Source: JAPSGM01 sp036556985 (lineage in GTDB: Bacteria > Chloroflexota > Limnocylindria > QHBO01). From it: a stretch of DNA of 55,865 bases. The position numbers were made by a program, and so were the translations under genes. The DNA is taken from the NCBI GenBank assembly GCA_036556985.1, contig DATBIK010000041.1, positions 1 to 55,865 of the forward strand, given 5' to 3'. Positions within the stretch are counted from its first letter, which is position 1. Every line of letters begins with the position of its first letter. Below are positions 1-7,856 of the stretch, piece after piece. Under the pieces are notes generated by a model, which saw nothing but the letters and a program-made list of their open reading frames with translations, was not told the DNA's origin and ran no database searches.

Positions 1-731
1 CGCCCCGGGTCGGTGCGCTTGATGCGCTGCGGGTCGGTGACCATGCTCATCACCAGGCGGTGGATCTCGTCGGGCTCGGCGAAGATCGGGATGGTGTTCC
101 CGGCGCTCTTGCTCATCTTGCGCTGGCCGTCGATGCCGAGCACGACCGGCGCATCGGTGAAGACGGCCTGCGGCTCGGGGAAGACTTCGCCGTAGCGGCG
201 GTTGAAGGCGCGCACGATCTCGCGCGACAGCTCCAGGTGAGCGGCCTGGTCCTTGCCCACCGGCACGCGCGATGCCTTGTAGATGACGATGTCGGCGGCC
301 TGCAGGACCGGGTAGGTGAGCAGCCCGTTGCTGTTCTCCTTGCCCTCGGCGCGGGCCTCCTTGTAGGTCGGGTTGCGTTCCAGCCAACTGACCGGCACGA
401 CCGTGTCGAAGATCCACATCAGCTCGGAGTGCTCCGGGAAGTCCGACTGGCGGATGATCGCGCAGCGCTCCGGGTCGAGGCCCACGGCGAGGAGGTCGAG
501 CACCATGTCGTGGGTGAGCCGGCGCAGCTCCTCGCCGTCGTGGACGGTGGTCATGGCGTGCAGGTCGACGATGCCGTAGATCGCCTCGAACTGGTCCTGG
601 AGCGCCACGTAGTTGACCTGCGCGCCGAGGTAGTTGCCCAGGTGCGACGCGCCGGAGGGCTGGATCCCGGAGAAGACGCGCTCCCGGGTCGCCGCCGGCT
701 CGGACGCGGTCGAGGTGGCGAGCTCGGTCAT
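1..731 (-). CDS. trpS: tryptophanyl-tRNA synthetase, N-terminal part (runs off the window)
   Basis: Class I aminoacyl-tRNA synthetase that charges tRNA-Trp with tryptophan in the cytoplasm. The translated minus strand opens MTELATSTASEPAATRERVFSGIQ. It then shows the HIGH-type motif as GASHLGNYLGA near residue 30, a dimer/tRNA-binding core, and KMSKS within LGIDGQRKMSKSAG near residue 210. About 243 residues are present of a usual 330-350, because the 3' end lies outside the window. The ATG at 731-729 is preceded by no ribosome binding site; a TACACT -10 box ends 9 bases upstream, so the mRNA is probably leaderless. It is divergent from birA. Confidence 0.95.
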   Translation of the reverse strand, partial: MTELATSTASEPAATRERVFSGIQPSGASHLGNYLGAQVNYVALQDQFEAIYGIVDLHAMTTVHDGEELRRLTHDMVLDLLAVGLDPERCAIIRQSDFPEHSELMWIFDTVVPVSWLERNPTYKEARAEGKENSNGLLTYPVLQAADIVIYKASRVPVGKDQAAHLELSREIVRAFNRRYGEVFPEPQAVFTDAPVVLGIDGQRKMSKSAGNTIPIFAEPDEIHRLVMSMVTDPQRIKRTDPG

Positions 732-740
732 GGGATGGCG

Positions 741-746
741 AGTGTA
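741..746 (-). promoter_or_regulatory. -10 box of trpS
   Basis: TACACT on the minus strand ends 9 bases before the trpS ATG. There is no recognisable -35 and no space for a Shine-Dalgarno site. Confidence 0.5.
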
Positions 747-764
747 GCGCTTGGTGCTCGCACC

Positions 765-770
765 GATAAT
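765..770 (+). promoter_or_regulatory. -10 box of birA (leaderless)
   Basis: GATAAT ends 6 bases before the birA ATG, which places the predicted transcript start at or next to the start codon. Confidence 0.55.
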
Positions 771-776
771 GGACCG

Positions 777-1586
777 ATGTTGCCCAGCACCGACTGGACG
801 CGCGCCGCCGATCCCGCACGCCGGATCGGGCACGGCGTCGAGGCGCACGCCACGATCGGCTCCACGAACGACCGGGCCCGCGAGGTCCTGCGTGCCTCGG
901 GGACCGATGGGCTGGCGATCGTCGCCGAGCACCAGGACGCCGGGCGAGGCAGGCGTGGCCGGACCTGGGTCTCGCCGCCGGGCGTCAACCTCATGGTCAG
1001 CGTCGCGATCTGGCCGCGTCTCGAGCCGGCGCGGGCCGGGCTCCTCGGCCTGGCGGCCGCGCTCGCGGTGCGTGACGCGTGCGCCGAGCTCGTGCCCGAC
1101 GCCCGCCTGGGCGTGCGCTGGCCGAACGACGTCGTCACTCCCGAAGGGCTGAAGGTGGCGGGGCTGCTGCTCGAGACGACGCTGGCCGAGGACCGCCTGG
1201 CCGATGCGGTCATCGGCACGGGGATCAACGTGAACTGGCCCCGCGCCGAGATGCCGGACGAGATCGCCGGGCGGGCCACCTCGCTGGCGGAGCTCGCCGG
1301 CGAGCCCGTCGACCGGGTCGCCTTGCTCGCCGCGCTGCTGAATCGGCTGGACGCCGAGATCGCCGCGCTCGAGGACGGGGCATCGCCGGTGGCGCGCCTG
1401 CGGGAGGCATCGGTCCTGGATGGGCGTGCGGTCGTGGTCGAGGTGGGGGAGGAAACGGTCGAGGGCGTCGCGGCGGGCGTCGGCGACGACGGCGCGCTCC
1501 TGCTCGACACGCCAGCCGGCCGGCTGGGCCTCAGCGTGGGCGAGGTCGTCGTCGTGCGCGACGTGCCGGTGGAGGCGGGGGCATGA
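777..1586 (+). CDS. birA: biotin--[acetyl-CoA-carboxylase] ligase
   Basis: Makes biotinyl-AMP and transfers biotin to the lysine of the carboxyl carrier protein. About 269 residues. The catalytic domain has GRGRRGRTW (biotinyl-AMP loop, near residue 55), RWPNDV, and the KVAGLLLET lysine motif, followed by a short C-terminal SH3-like domain. There is no N-terminal helix-turn-helix, so this is the monofunctional class rather than the BirA repressor type. The reading frame is open far upstream, but the ATG at 777 is chosen because the residues before it resemble no ligase and a GATAAT box lies 6 bases ahead. The stop overlaps the next start (ATGA). Its likely client, AccB, is encoded at 9138-9608. 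Confidence 0.93.
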   Translation: MLPSTDWTRAADPARRIGHGVEAHATIGSTNDRAREVLRASGTDGLAIVAEHQDAGRGRRGRTWVSPPGVNLMVSVAIWPRLEPARAGLLGLAAALAVRDACAELVPDARLGVRWPNDVVTPEGLKVAGLLLETTLAEDRLADAVIGTGINVNWPRAEMPDEIAGRATSLAELAGEPVDRVALLAALLNRLDAEIAALEDGASPVARLREASVLDGRAVVVEVGEETVEGVAAGVGDDGALLLDTPAGRLGLSVGEVVVVRDVPVEAGA

Positions 1587-2161
1587 GCGGACGTGCGGAG
1601 CGCGCGCCTGCGCGGCGCCTGGCGCAGCACGACGCCGACCTGGCGGCGGTGCAGGACGCACAGGCGGATCCCGCCGCCTTCGACGTCCTCTACCGGCGCT
1701 ACCTGGACCGCGTCTACGCCTACGCCTTCTACGCGCTCGGCGACCACCACGACGCGGAGGACGCGACCGAGCGCACGTTCCTGGCCGCCCTCGCCGCACT
1801 CCCCGGATTCCGCGACGAGGGCGCCAGCTTCCGAGCCTGGCTGTTCCGGATCGCGCACAACACCGTCTCGAACGCGCGCCGCACGCGCCGCCGCCGCCGC
1901 ACCGAGCCGCTGCCCGAGGCCTTCGACCGCCCCGCGCCCGACGCCGATCCCGCCGGCCTGGTGGCCCGCGCCGAGGAGATGCGGCGCGTCCTCGGCGCGC
2001 TCGCGGAGCTCCCCGAGGAGCGGCGGCAGGTCGTCCTCCTGCGCTTCGTCGACGGGCTGAGCGCCCGGGAGATCGGCGAGGTGCTGGGGCGCTCGCCCGG
2101 CGCGACGCGGGTCCTGCTGCACCGCGCGCTGCGCGACCTCGAGGCCCGCCTCCGCCCCTGA
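1583..2161 (+). CDS. ECF-type RNA polymerase sigma factor (first copy)
   Basis: Sigma-70 family protein of 192 residues with only regions 2 and 4. Region 2 runs from FDVLYRRYLDRVYAYAFYALG through DAEDATERTFLAAL and FRAWLFRIAHNTVSNARR. Region 4 is LPEERRQVVLLRFVDGLSAREIGEVLGRS with a helix-turn-helix. An arginine-rich tract (RRTRRRRR) separates them. The start codon overlaps the birA stop. The next gene encodes a small one-helix membrane protein, a common place for an anti-sigma factor. Its regulon is unknown; its position at the head of the acc/fab operon makes envelope or lipid control a plausible inference. Confidence 0.9.
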   Translation: MSGRAERAPARRLAQHDADLAAVQDAQADPAAFDVLYRRYLDRVYAYAFYALGDHHDAEDATERTFLAALAALPGFRDEGASFRAWLFRIAHNTVSNARRTRRRRRTEPLPEAFDRPAPDADPAGLVARAEEMRRVLGALAELPEERRQVVLLRFVDGLSAREIGEVLGRSPGATRVLLHRALRDLEARLRP

Positions 2162-2237
2162 GCCCTCCGCGCGCCAGGCTGTAACGCATCGTTCGTCGCG
2201 GTGTTGTCATAGGATGAGCCCCCACGAGGTGTATCCC

Positions 2238-2573
2238 ATGACGACCCGTTCGACGCCCGAGCGGCTCGACGAGGCCGTACAGACCCTGCTGGCCGGGGAG
2301 CGGCCAACCGTCGAGCCCGAGCTGCGCCCGCTCGTGCGCGTCGCCGACCTGCTGGCCGACGTCCTGCGCCCGCTGCCCGCCAGCCGCCGTTTCGAGGCGG
2401 ACCTCGGCCGCCGCCTGGCCGCCGACGGCGGCCGTCGCCGCGTGACGCCGGGGCGGTTGCTCGCGGCCGGCGCCATCTCGTCGGCCGCCGTGGGCGTGAC
2501 GGTCACGGCCTACGCGGTGTGGCGCTCCTCGCGGCGCACGCCGGCTCTCTCGCATCGGCTGCTGCAGCGGTAG
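2238..2573 (+). CDS. small single-pass membrane protein, putative anti-sigma factor
   Basis: 111 residues. The N-terminal ~75 residues are cytosol-like, with alternating leucines and charges (ERLDEAVQTLLAGERPTVEP, then PELRPLVRVADLLADVLRPL). One hydrophobic helix follows (about LLAAGAISSAAVGVTVTAYAVW), then a short basic tail. The start is set by GAGGTG at 2226-2231, six bases before ATG 2238; another in-frame ATG at 2214 has no such site. Its position after an ECF sigma gene, together with the N-in, single-helix form, suggests an anti-sigma factor. No zinc-binding HxxxCxxC motif is present, so it is not a ZAS-type anti-sigma. The role is inferred from context. Confidence 0.6.
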   Translation: MTTRSTPERLDEAVQTLLAGERPTVEPELRPLVRVADLLADVLRPLPASRRFEADLGRRLAADGGRRRVTPGRLLAAGAISSAAVGVTVTAYAVWRSSRRTPALSHRLLQR

Positions 2574-2581
2574 GCGGAACC

Positions 2582-3604
2582 ATGCGCATCAAGTTTCCCC
2601 TCGGTCGTCGCGACGCCCCCACCGACGCGTGGACGAAATGCCCGACCTGCGACTCGCAGATCTTCAACAAGCAGCTCGAGCGCAACGACCGGGTCTGCCC
2701 GACGTGCGGCCACCACTTCCGGATGAGCGTCGGCGAGCGGCTCGACCTCCTCGTCGACGAGGGCAGCTTCGTGGAGCGCGACGCGGGCCTGGCATCGGGC
2801 GACCCGCTCGGATTCCACGACCAGCAGGCCTACCCGGACCGCCTCGAGGCCAGCCGGATCAAGACCGGGCTGCGCGAGGCCGCGATCTGGGGGACGGCGC
2901 GGATCGAGGGGCAGGCCGTCGCCATCGGCCTGTTCGACTTCCGGTTCATGGGCGGCAGCATGGGCAGCGTCGTCGGCGAGAAGGTGGCCCGCTGCTTCGA
3001 GGGCGCCCTCGCCGAGCGGATCCCGGCCATCATCGTCGCCGCGTCGGGCGGGGCGCGGATGCAGGAGGGCACGCTCTCGCTCCTCCAGTTGGCGAAGACG
3101 ACCGCGCCGCTGGCGCGCATGGACGTGGCCGGCATCCCGTTCATCTCGGTGCTGACCGACCCCACCACCGGCGGCGTGCTGGCCAGCTTCGCCAGCCTGG
3201 GCGACGTCATCGTCGCCGAGCCCGGCGCGCTCATCGGCTTCGCCGGCGCCCGCGTGGCGAGCGGGACGGTGGGGGAGGAGCTGCCGGAGGGCTTCCAGCG
3301 CTCGGAGTTCCTGCTCGAGCATGGCTTCGTCGACCTCGTCGTGCCGCGGGCCGAGCTGCGCGCCACGCTCGGCCGCCTGCTCCGCGCCCTCCCCGTGGCC
3401 GCGCCGGATGCGGCGTGGCCTGAGTCCGGCGAACGGGCGTGGGGCCCGATCGGCGTCCTGTCGGGCATCGCCGAGCGCCTGGGCGGGGCCGTGAGCGAGA
3501 CGATCGGCATCGACGTCGAGCAGGAGGGCGCGAACGGTGCCGGTCCGGCGCCGTCCGCCCCGCGTGAGCCGGTTCGCCCGCGCGAGGAGGAGGAGGAGCG
3601 ATGA
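2582..3604 (+). CDS. accD: acetyl-CoA carboxylase, carboxyltransferase beta subunit
   Basis: With AccA, transfers the carboxyl group from carboxybiotin to acetyl-CoA to make malonyl-CoA. About 340 residues. The N-terminal zinc ribbon shows C20PTC23 and C39PTC42. The crotonase-like core has GGSMGSVVGEK, the oxyanion segment AASGGARMQEG and the TDPTTGGVLASFA loop. The tail is acidic and glutamate-rich. The ATG at 2582 comes 8 bases after the previous stop, consistent with the same operon. The stop overlaps the accA start (ATGA). Confidence 0.96.
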   Translation: MRIKFPLGRRDAPTDAWTKCPTCDSQIFNKQLERNDRVCPTCGHHFRMSVGERLDLLVDEGSFVERDAGLASGDPLGFHDQQAYPDRLEASRIKTGLREAAIWGTARIEGQAVAIGLFDFRFMGGSMGSVVGEKVARCFEGALAERIPAIIVAASGGARMQEGTLSLLQLAKTTAPLARMDVAGIPFISVLTDPTTGGVLASFASLGDVIVAEPGALIGFAGARVASGTVGEELPEGFQRSEFLLEHGFVDLVVPRAELRATLGRLLRALPVAAPDAAWPESGERAWGPIGVLSGIAERLGGAVSETIGIDVEQEGANGAGPAPSAPREPVRPREEEEER

Positions 3605-4578
3605 TCCCCGCCCCGCCCACCCCGCAGGCCATCGAGGAGGCCTGGCGCCGCGTCCAGTTGGCGCGCCACCCCCAGCGGCCGCGCACGCTCGACCTGGTGT
3701 CGCGGATCTTCGACGACTTCGTCGAGCTCCACGGCGACCGCTCGTTCCGTGACGATCCCGCCATCGTCGGTGGGCCGGCGCTGCTGGAGGGCCGGCCGGT
3801 GATGGTCATCGGCCACCAGAAGGGGAGCGATACCGAGTCGAACATCTTCCGCAACTTTGGCTCGCCGCATCCCGAGGGCTTCCGCAAGGCGCAGCGCCTC
3901 ATGCGGCTGGCCGAGAAGCTCGGCATGCCGGTCGTGACCCTGCTCGACACGGCCGGCGCCTTCCCCGGCCCTGCGGCCGAGGAGCGCGGCCAGGCAGAAG
4001 CAATCGCGGCCAGCATCAAGCACATGACGGCGCTCGAGGTGCCGATCGTGGTCGTCATCGTCGGCGAGGGCGGCTCGGGCGGGGCCCTGGCCATCGGCGT
4101 AGGCGACGAGGTGCTCGCCCTCGAGAACGCGGTCTACTCGGTCATTTCGCCGGAGGGCTGCGCCTCGATCCTGTGGCGCGCGCCGGAGAAGGCGCCCGAG
4201 GCCGCCGCCGCGATGCGGATGACCGCTGCCGACCAGCTCGAGCTCGGCGTCATCGACGGGATCATCCGCGAGCCGGAGGGCGGCGCCCAAGAGGACCACG
4301 ACGCGACCGCGAAGGCCATCCGGGAGGCGATCCTGGCCGCCTTCGGGCGGGTCACCCGCCTCGACGAGGAGGCCCTGCTGGCGACCCGCTATGCTCGGCT
4401 GCGCGGCATCGGCGTGGTCAACGAGACCGCGGTCGAGGCGCTCCAGCCGGCCGAGGAGGCCACCCTGCGCCGCCGGCTCGGCCGACTGCTGCGGCTCCCC
4501 GGCGTGCCGAGGCGCCCACGATGGAGCGACGTCTGGCCGAGTGGTGACGACACGAACGACAGCGAAGGAGGCGCATGA
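3601..4578 (+). CDS. accA: acetyl-CoA carboxylase, carboxyltransferase alpha subunit
   Basis: Partner of AccD in the A2B2 carboxyltransferase. 325 residues of normal length. Family segments include FVELHGDRSFRDDPAIVGG, HQKGSDTESNIFRNFG, the TLLDTAGAFPGPAAEERGQ stretch and IVGEGGSGGALAIGVGD, with VYSVISPEGCASILW near residue 180. The C-terminal ~30 residues are arginine/proline-rich and lineage specific. It overlaps accD by 4 bases and the next gene by 4 bases, so translation is probably coupled along the operon. Confidence 0.96.
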   Translation: MIPAPPTPQAIEEAWRRVQLARHPQRPRTLDLVSRIFDDFVELHGDRSFRDDPAIVGGPALLEGRPVMVIGHQKGSDTESNIFRNFGSPHPEGFRKAQRLMRLAEKLGMPVVTLLDTAGAFPGPAAEERGQAEAIAASIKHMTALEVPIVVVIVGEGGSGGALAIGVGDEVLALENAVYSVISPEGCASILWRAPEKAPEAAAAMRMTAADQLELGVIDGIIREPEGGAQEDHDATAKAIREAILAAFGRVTRLDEEALLATRYARLRGIGVVNETAVEALQPAEEATLRRRLGRLLRLPGVPRRPRWSDVWPSGDDTNDSEGGA

Positions 4579-5036
4579 GCGACCCCGAGGAGGACCTGGG
4601 CCAGGTCGAGCTCGCCGCGCGCGAGATCGTCCCGCAGCTCGCCGAGCGCCTCGCCCGACACGGGCTGGGCGAGCTCGAGGTGCGCCACGGTGCGCTCCGG
4701 GTCCGGGTCGCCGCCACGCCGCAGCCGTCCGCGAAGGAGACCGGCAAGGAGGCGAGCGACAGCGCGCATCAGCGTCGCGCCGCGGCACCGAAGGCGCCGG
4801 CCGTGCCGGCCAATCACGGGGTGACCTCGCCGGCGGTCGGCTACTTCGGCTTCGCCGACGGCCTCGGGCCGGGGCTCGCCGTCGACAAGGGCGACGCGCT
4901 CGGGCACGTCGACATGCTCGGCGTGCGCCACGACGTCCGCGCGCCGCGGCGCGGCACGGTCCGGCACCTCGTGGCCGAGGCCGGCGAGCCGGTCGAGTAC
5001 GGCCAGGTCGTCATCGAGCTGGAGCCGGCCGAATGA
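4575..5036 (+). CDS. biotin-carboxyl-carrier-like protein lacking the biotin lysine
   Basis: 153 residues with the AccB layout: an N-terminal helical/beta region, a variable linker (about 45-80) and a C-terminal biotinyl-domain fold from SPAVGYF (85-91) to GEPVEYGQVVIELEP. At the hairpin where carriers have EAMKM, this protein reads HVDMLGVRHDV. An ungapped alignment to E. coli BCCP (my own, by eye) puts Gly116 at the biotinylated lysine. It therefore should not carry biotin. A second carrier in the same operon (9138-9608) keeps EAMKL. The arrangement resembles plant BADC proteins, non-biotinylated BCCP relatives that bind and restrain carboxylase; a regulatory or structural role here is inference. 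Confidence 0.85.
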   Translation: MSDPEEDLGQVELAAREIVPQLAERLARHGLGELEVRHGALRVRVAATPQPSAKETGKEASDSAHQRRAAAPKAPAVPANHGVTSPAVGYFGFADGLGPGLAVDKGDALGHVDMLGVRHDVRAPRRGTVRHLVAEAGEPVEYGQVVIELEPAE

Positions 5037-5977
5037 GCGTCGCCCTCCTCTTCTCGCCGCAGGGGTCGCAGGCGGTCGGCATGGGCCGCGACCTGGCCGA
5101 TGGCGTGCCCGCCGCCCGCGCCGTCTTCGAGACTGCCGACGCCGCGCTTGGCTGGTCGGTGAGCGACCTCGCCGCGAACGGGCCGGAGGAGCGCCTCAAT
5201 GACACCCGATACACGCAGCCGGCGCTGCTGACCACGTCAATCGCCGCGCTCGCCGCCCTGCGCGATCGGCTCGACCCGCAGCCGGCGTTCGTGGCCGGGC
5301 ATTCGGTAGGGGAGTACGCCGCCCTTGTGGCCGCCGGGGTGCTCGCCTTCGAGGATGCGCTGCGCCTCGTGGTGCGGCGGGGAGAGCTCATGGCGGCGCA
5401 GCCGGGGAACGGCGGCATGTCGGCGGTCATCGGCCTCGACCGCCAGGCCGTGCAGCGGGCGCTCGAGGTGGTGGCCTCGCCCGCCGACCTGGTGGTGGCG
5501 AACGACAACGCCCCGGGCCAGGTCGTGCTCAGCGGGGATCGTGACGCGCTGGCCGCGGCCGAGGAGGCGCTGCGGGCCGCCGGCGCGAAGCGCTTCATCC
5601 CGCTGAAGGTGAGCGGCGCGTTCCACTCCCCGCACATGGCGGAGGTGAGCGACCGCCTGGCCGAGGCCTTCGCGGACGTGGCCTGGCACGACGCCGCCAT
5701 CCCGGTCGTCTCGAACGTCACCGCCGAGCCGGAGCGCGACGCATCCCGGCTGCGCAACCTGCTCGCCGAGCAGGTGCGCTCCCCCGTGGAATGGGTGGCA
5801 TCGGTCCGGCGCATGGCCGACGACGGGGCCGACACCTTCATCGAGTGCGGTTCCGGCGCCGCACTGGCCGGCATGGTGAAGCGCATCGCCCCGGGGGCCC
5901 GGACGCTGACCGTCACCGACATGGCGACCCTGGCGGCCAGCGTCGAGGCGCTGGCCGGGGCGCCGGTGGCCTCATGA
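5033..5977 (+). CDS. fabD: malonyl-CoA:ACP transacylase
   Basis: Loads malonate from CoA onto acyl carrier protein. 314 residues. It opens MSVALLFSPQGSQAVGMGRD (the QGSQ motif) and has the nucleophile elbow GHSVGEY near residue 90. The catalytic His is in SGAFHSPHM, and GSGAALAGMVKRI lies near the C-terminus. The start is the ATG overlapping the stop of the preceding gene (ATGA), giving the standard family N-terminus. It sits between carboxylase subunit genes, which links malonyl-CoA synthesis to its use. Confidence 0.95.
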   Translation: MSVALLFSPQGSQAVGMGRDLADGVPAARAVFETADAALGWSVSDLAANGPEERLNDTRYTQPALLTTSIAALAALRDRLDPQPAFVAGHSVGEYAALVAAGVLAFEDALRLVVRRGELMAAQPGNGGMSAVIGLDRQAVQRALEVVASPADLVVANDNAPGQVVLSGDRDALAAAEEALRAAGAKRFIPLKVSGAFHSPHMAEVSDRLAEAFADVAWHDAAIPVVSNVTAEPERDASRLRNLLAEQVRSPVEWVASVRRMADDGADTFIECGSGAALAGMVKRIAPGARTLTVTDMATLAASVEALAGAPVAS

Positions 5978-7341
5978 GCTTCACGAAGATCCTCGTCGCC
6001 AACCGGGGCGAGATCGCGGTGCGCATCCTGCGCGCCTGCCGCGACCTCGGCATCCCGGCCGTGGTCGCCTACAGCGAGGCCGATCGGGACACGCTGGCGG
6101 TGCAGATGGCCGATGAGGCGGTGTGCATCGGCCCGGCGGAGGCCCGCAAGAGCTACCTGAACCAGCCGGCGGTGGTGTCGGCCGCGCTCATCACCGGCTG
6201 CGACGCGATCCATCCGGGCTACGGGTTCCTCTCCGAGGATGCCGGCTTCGCCGAAGTGGTGGCCGCGCACGACCTCCACTTCATCGGCCCGCGGGCCGAG
6301 GTCCTCGAGCGGTTCGCGAGCAAGTACGCGGTGCGGCGCATGCTGGCCGCCAACGGCCTGCCGACCGTGCCCGGCAGCCGCGGCATCGTGACCGACCTGG
6401 ACGACGCGCTGAAGCAGGCGGAGGAGGCGGGCTACCCGGTTCTCCTCAAGCCGTCGGCTGGCGGAGGAGGCCGCGGGATGCGCCTCGTCCGCTCCCCGCG
6501 CGAGATGGAGACCTCGCTGCCGCTGGCGCGATCGGAGTCTCAGGCCGCCTTCGGCGACGACAGCGTCTACTTCGAGAAGTGGATCGAGGAGTCGCGCCAC
6601 GTCGAGGTGCAGGTCCTCATCGACCAGCACGGCAACGGGATCCACCTCGGCGAGCGGGACTGCTCTGTCCAGCGCCGCCACCAGAAGATCATCGAGGAGG
6701 CACCCTCTCCGGCGATGACCGAGCCGAACCGGGAGCGGCTGCGCGACCTCGCCATCCGCTCGGTGCTGGCCGCCGGCTACGAGAGCGCCGGGACACTCGA
6801 GTTCCTGCTCGACCGCGATGGGAACTTCTACTTCATCGAGATCAACTGCCGCATCCAGGTCGAGCACCCGGTGACCGAGATGCTCACCGGCGTCGACCTC
6901 ATCGCCGAGCAGATCCGGCTGGCGGCCGGCGAGAAGCTCAGCATCGACCAGGGCCGGGTGGCCCTGCGCGGGCACGCCATCGAGTTCCGCGTCAACGCCG
7001 AGGACCCGAACGACAACTTCTCGCCGCAGACCGGCGTCATCGAGGAGCTGACGCTGCCCGGCGGGCCGGGCGTGCGGGTCGACACCCACATCTACCCCGG
7101 CTACGAGGTCCCGCCCTTCTACGACTCACTGCTCGCCAAGCTCATCGTGTGGGGGCCGGACCGCCCGTCGGCCATCGCCCGCTCGCGACGGGCGCTCGCC
7201 GAGTTCCGGGTAGAGGGGATCCATACCAACCTGCCGTTCCACCGCGGCATCGTCACGAACGACGCGTTCCTGGACGCGGAGGTGAGCACGAACCTGCTCG
7301 ACCGTGTGGGGCCCGCCGCCTTCGTGTCGGGTGGCGCATGA
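5974..7341 (+). CDS. accC: biotin carboxylase subunit of acetyl-CoA carboxylase
   Basis: ATP-dependent carboxylation of biotin on the carrier protein. About 455 residues, typical for AccC. It starts MSFTKILVANRGEIAVRIL. It has HPGYGFLSEDAGFA, the ATP-grasp glycine loop KPSAGGGGRGMRLV, the HVEVQVLID and RDCSVQRRHQKIIEE segments, and the Mg/ATP ligands in FIEINCRIQVEHPVTEM. No carrier domain is fused. It overlaps fabD by 4 bases at its start and fabZ by 4 bases at its end. Confidence 0.97.
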   Translation: MSFTKILVANRGEIAVRILRACRDLGIPAVVAYSEADRDTLAVQMADEAVCIGPAEARKSYLNQPAVVSAALITGCDAIHPGYGFLSEDAGFAEVVAAHDLHFIGPRAEVLERFASKYAVRRMLAANGLPTVPGSRGIVTDLDDALKQAEEAGYPVLLKPSAGGGGRGMRLVRSPREMETSLPLARSESQAAFGDDSVYFEKWIEESRHVEVQVLIDQHGNGIHLGERDCSVQRRHQKIIEEAPSPAMTEPNRERLRDLAIRSVLAAGYESAGTLEFLLDRDGNFYFIEINCRIQVEHPVTEMLTGVDLIAEQIRLAAGEKLSIDQGRVALRGHAIEFRVNAEDPNDNFSPQTGVIEELTLPGGPGVRVDTHIYPGYEVPPFYDSLLAKLIVWGPDRPSAIARSRRALAEFRVEGIHTNLPFHRGIVTNDAFLDAEVSTNLLDRVGPAAFVSGGA

Positions 7342-7856
7342 CCAAGCAGCAGCTCGAGGAGCCGATGACCGAGACGCCCACGCTTCCGATCGAAGCCGCC
7401 GACATCATGCGGATCATCCCGCATCGGTATCCCTTTCTCCTCGTCGACCGCGTCGTCGAGCTGGAGCCGGGCAAGCGGGTGGTGGCGCACAAGAACGTGA
7501 CCGCCAACGAGCCGCAGTTCACCGGCCACTTCCCGGAGCGGCCGATCATGCCCGGCGTGCTCATGGTCGAGGCGCTGGCCCAGGCCGGAGCGGTGGCCGT
7601 GCTGTCGCTGCCCGAGTACGCCGGCAAGCTGGCGCTCTTCGCCGGCATCGACGAGTGCCGCTTCCGCCGCACCGTGCTGCCGGGCGACACGCTGCGCCTC
7701 GAGGTGACGATCGAGAAGCTGCGCGGCATGTTCGGTCGCGGCCGGGCGGTGGCCAGCGTCGACGGCGAGACGGCCGTCGAGGCCACGATCAGCTTCGTCA
7801 TCCCGCGCGACCAGTCGATCGCCGCGGGGCGCGACGGAGGACAGGCCGATGGATGA
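7338..7856 (+). CDS. fabZ: 3-hydroxyacyl-ACP dehydratase FabZ
   Basis: Hot-dog-fold dehydratase that makes trans-2-enoyl-ACP from 3-hydroxyacyl-ACP. About 172 residues. The core begins IMRIIPHRYPFLLVDRVVEL. The catalytic His and Glu lie in HFPERPIMPGVLMVEALAQ, and FAGIDECRFRRTVLPGD follows. The ATG at 7338 overlaps the accC stop and is preferred. An in-frame ATG at 7365 with GAGGAG only 3 bases ahead is an alternative. The C-terminus overlaps the fabF start by 8 bases. Confidence 0.95.
   Translation: MTKQQLEEPMTETPTLPIEAADIMRIIPHRYPFLLVDRVVELEPGKRVVAHKNVTANEPQFTGHFPERPIMPGVLMVEALAQAGAVAVLSLPEYAGKLALFAGIDECRFRRTVLPGDTLRLEVTIEKLRGMFGRGRAVASVDGETAVEATISFVIPRDQSIAAGRDGGQADG

Noticed and set aside
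2180..2208. ECF-type autoregulatory promoter (TGTAAC...GTC) after the first sigma gene
   Set aside because: Spacer and -10 do not match a known ECF group well enough.
2214..2237. Earlier ATG for the putative anti-sigma gene
   Set aside because: It sits inside a TAGGAT box with no ribosome binding site; ATG 2238 has GAGGTG at good distance.
5011..7089. 692-codon minus-strand open frame opposite fabD and accC
   Set aside because: Both plus-strand genes carry complete family motifs; the reverse frame has none.
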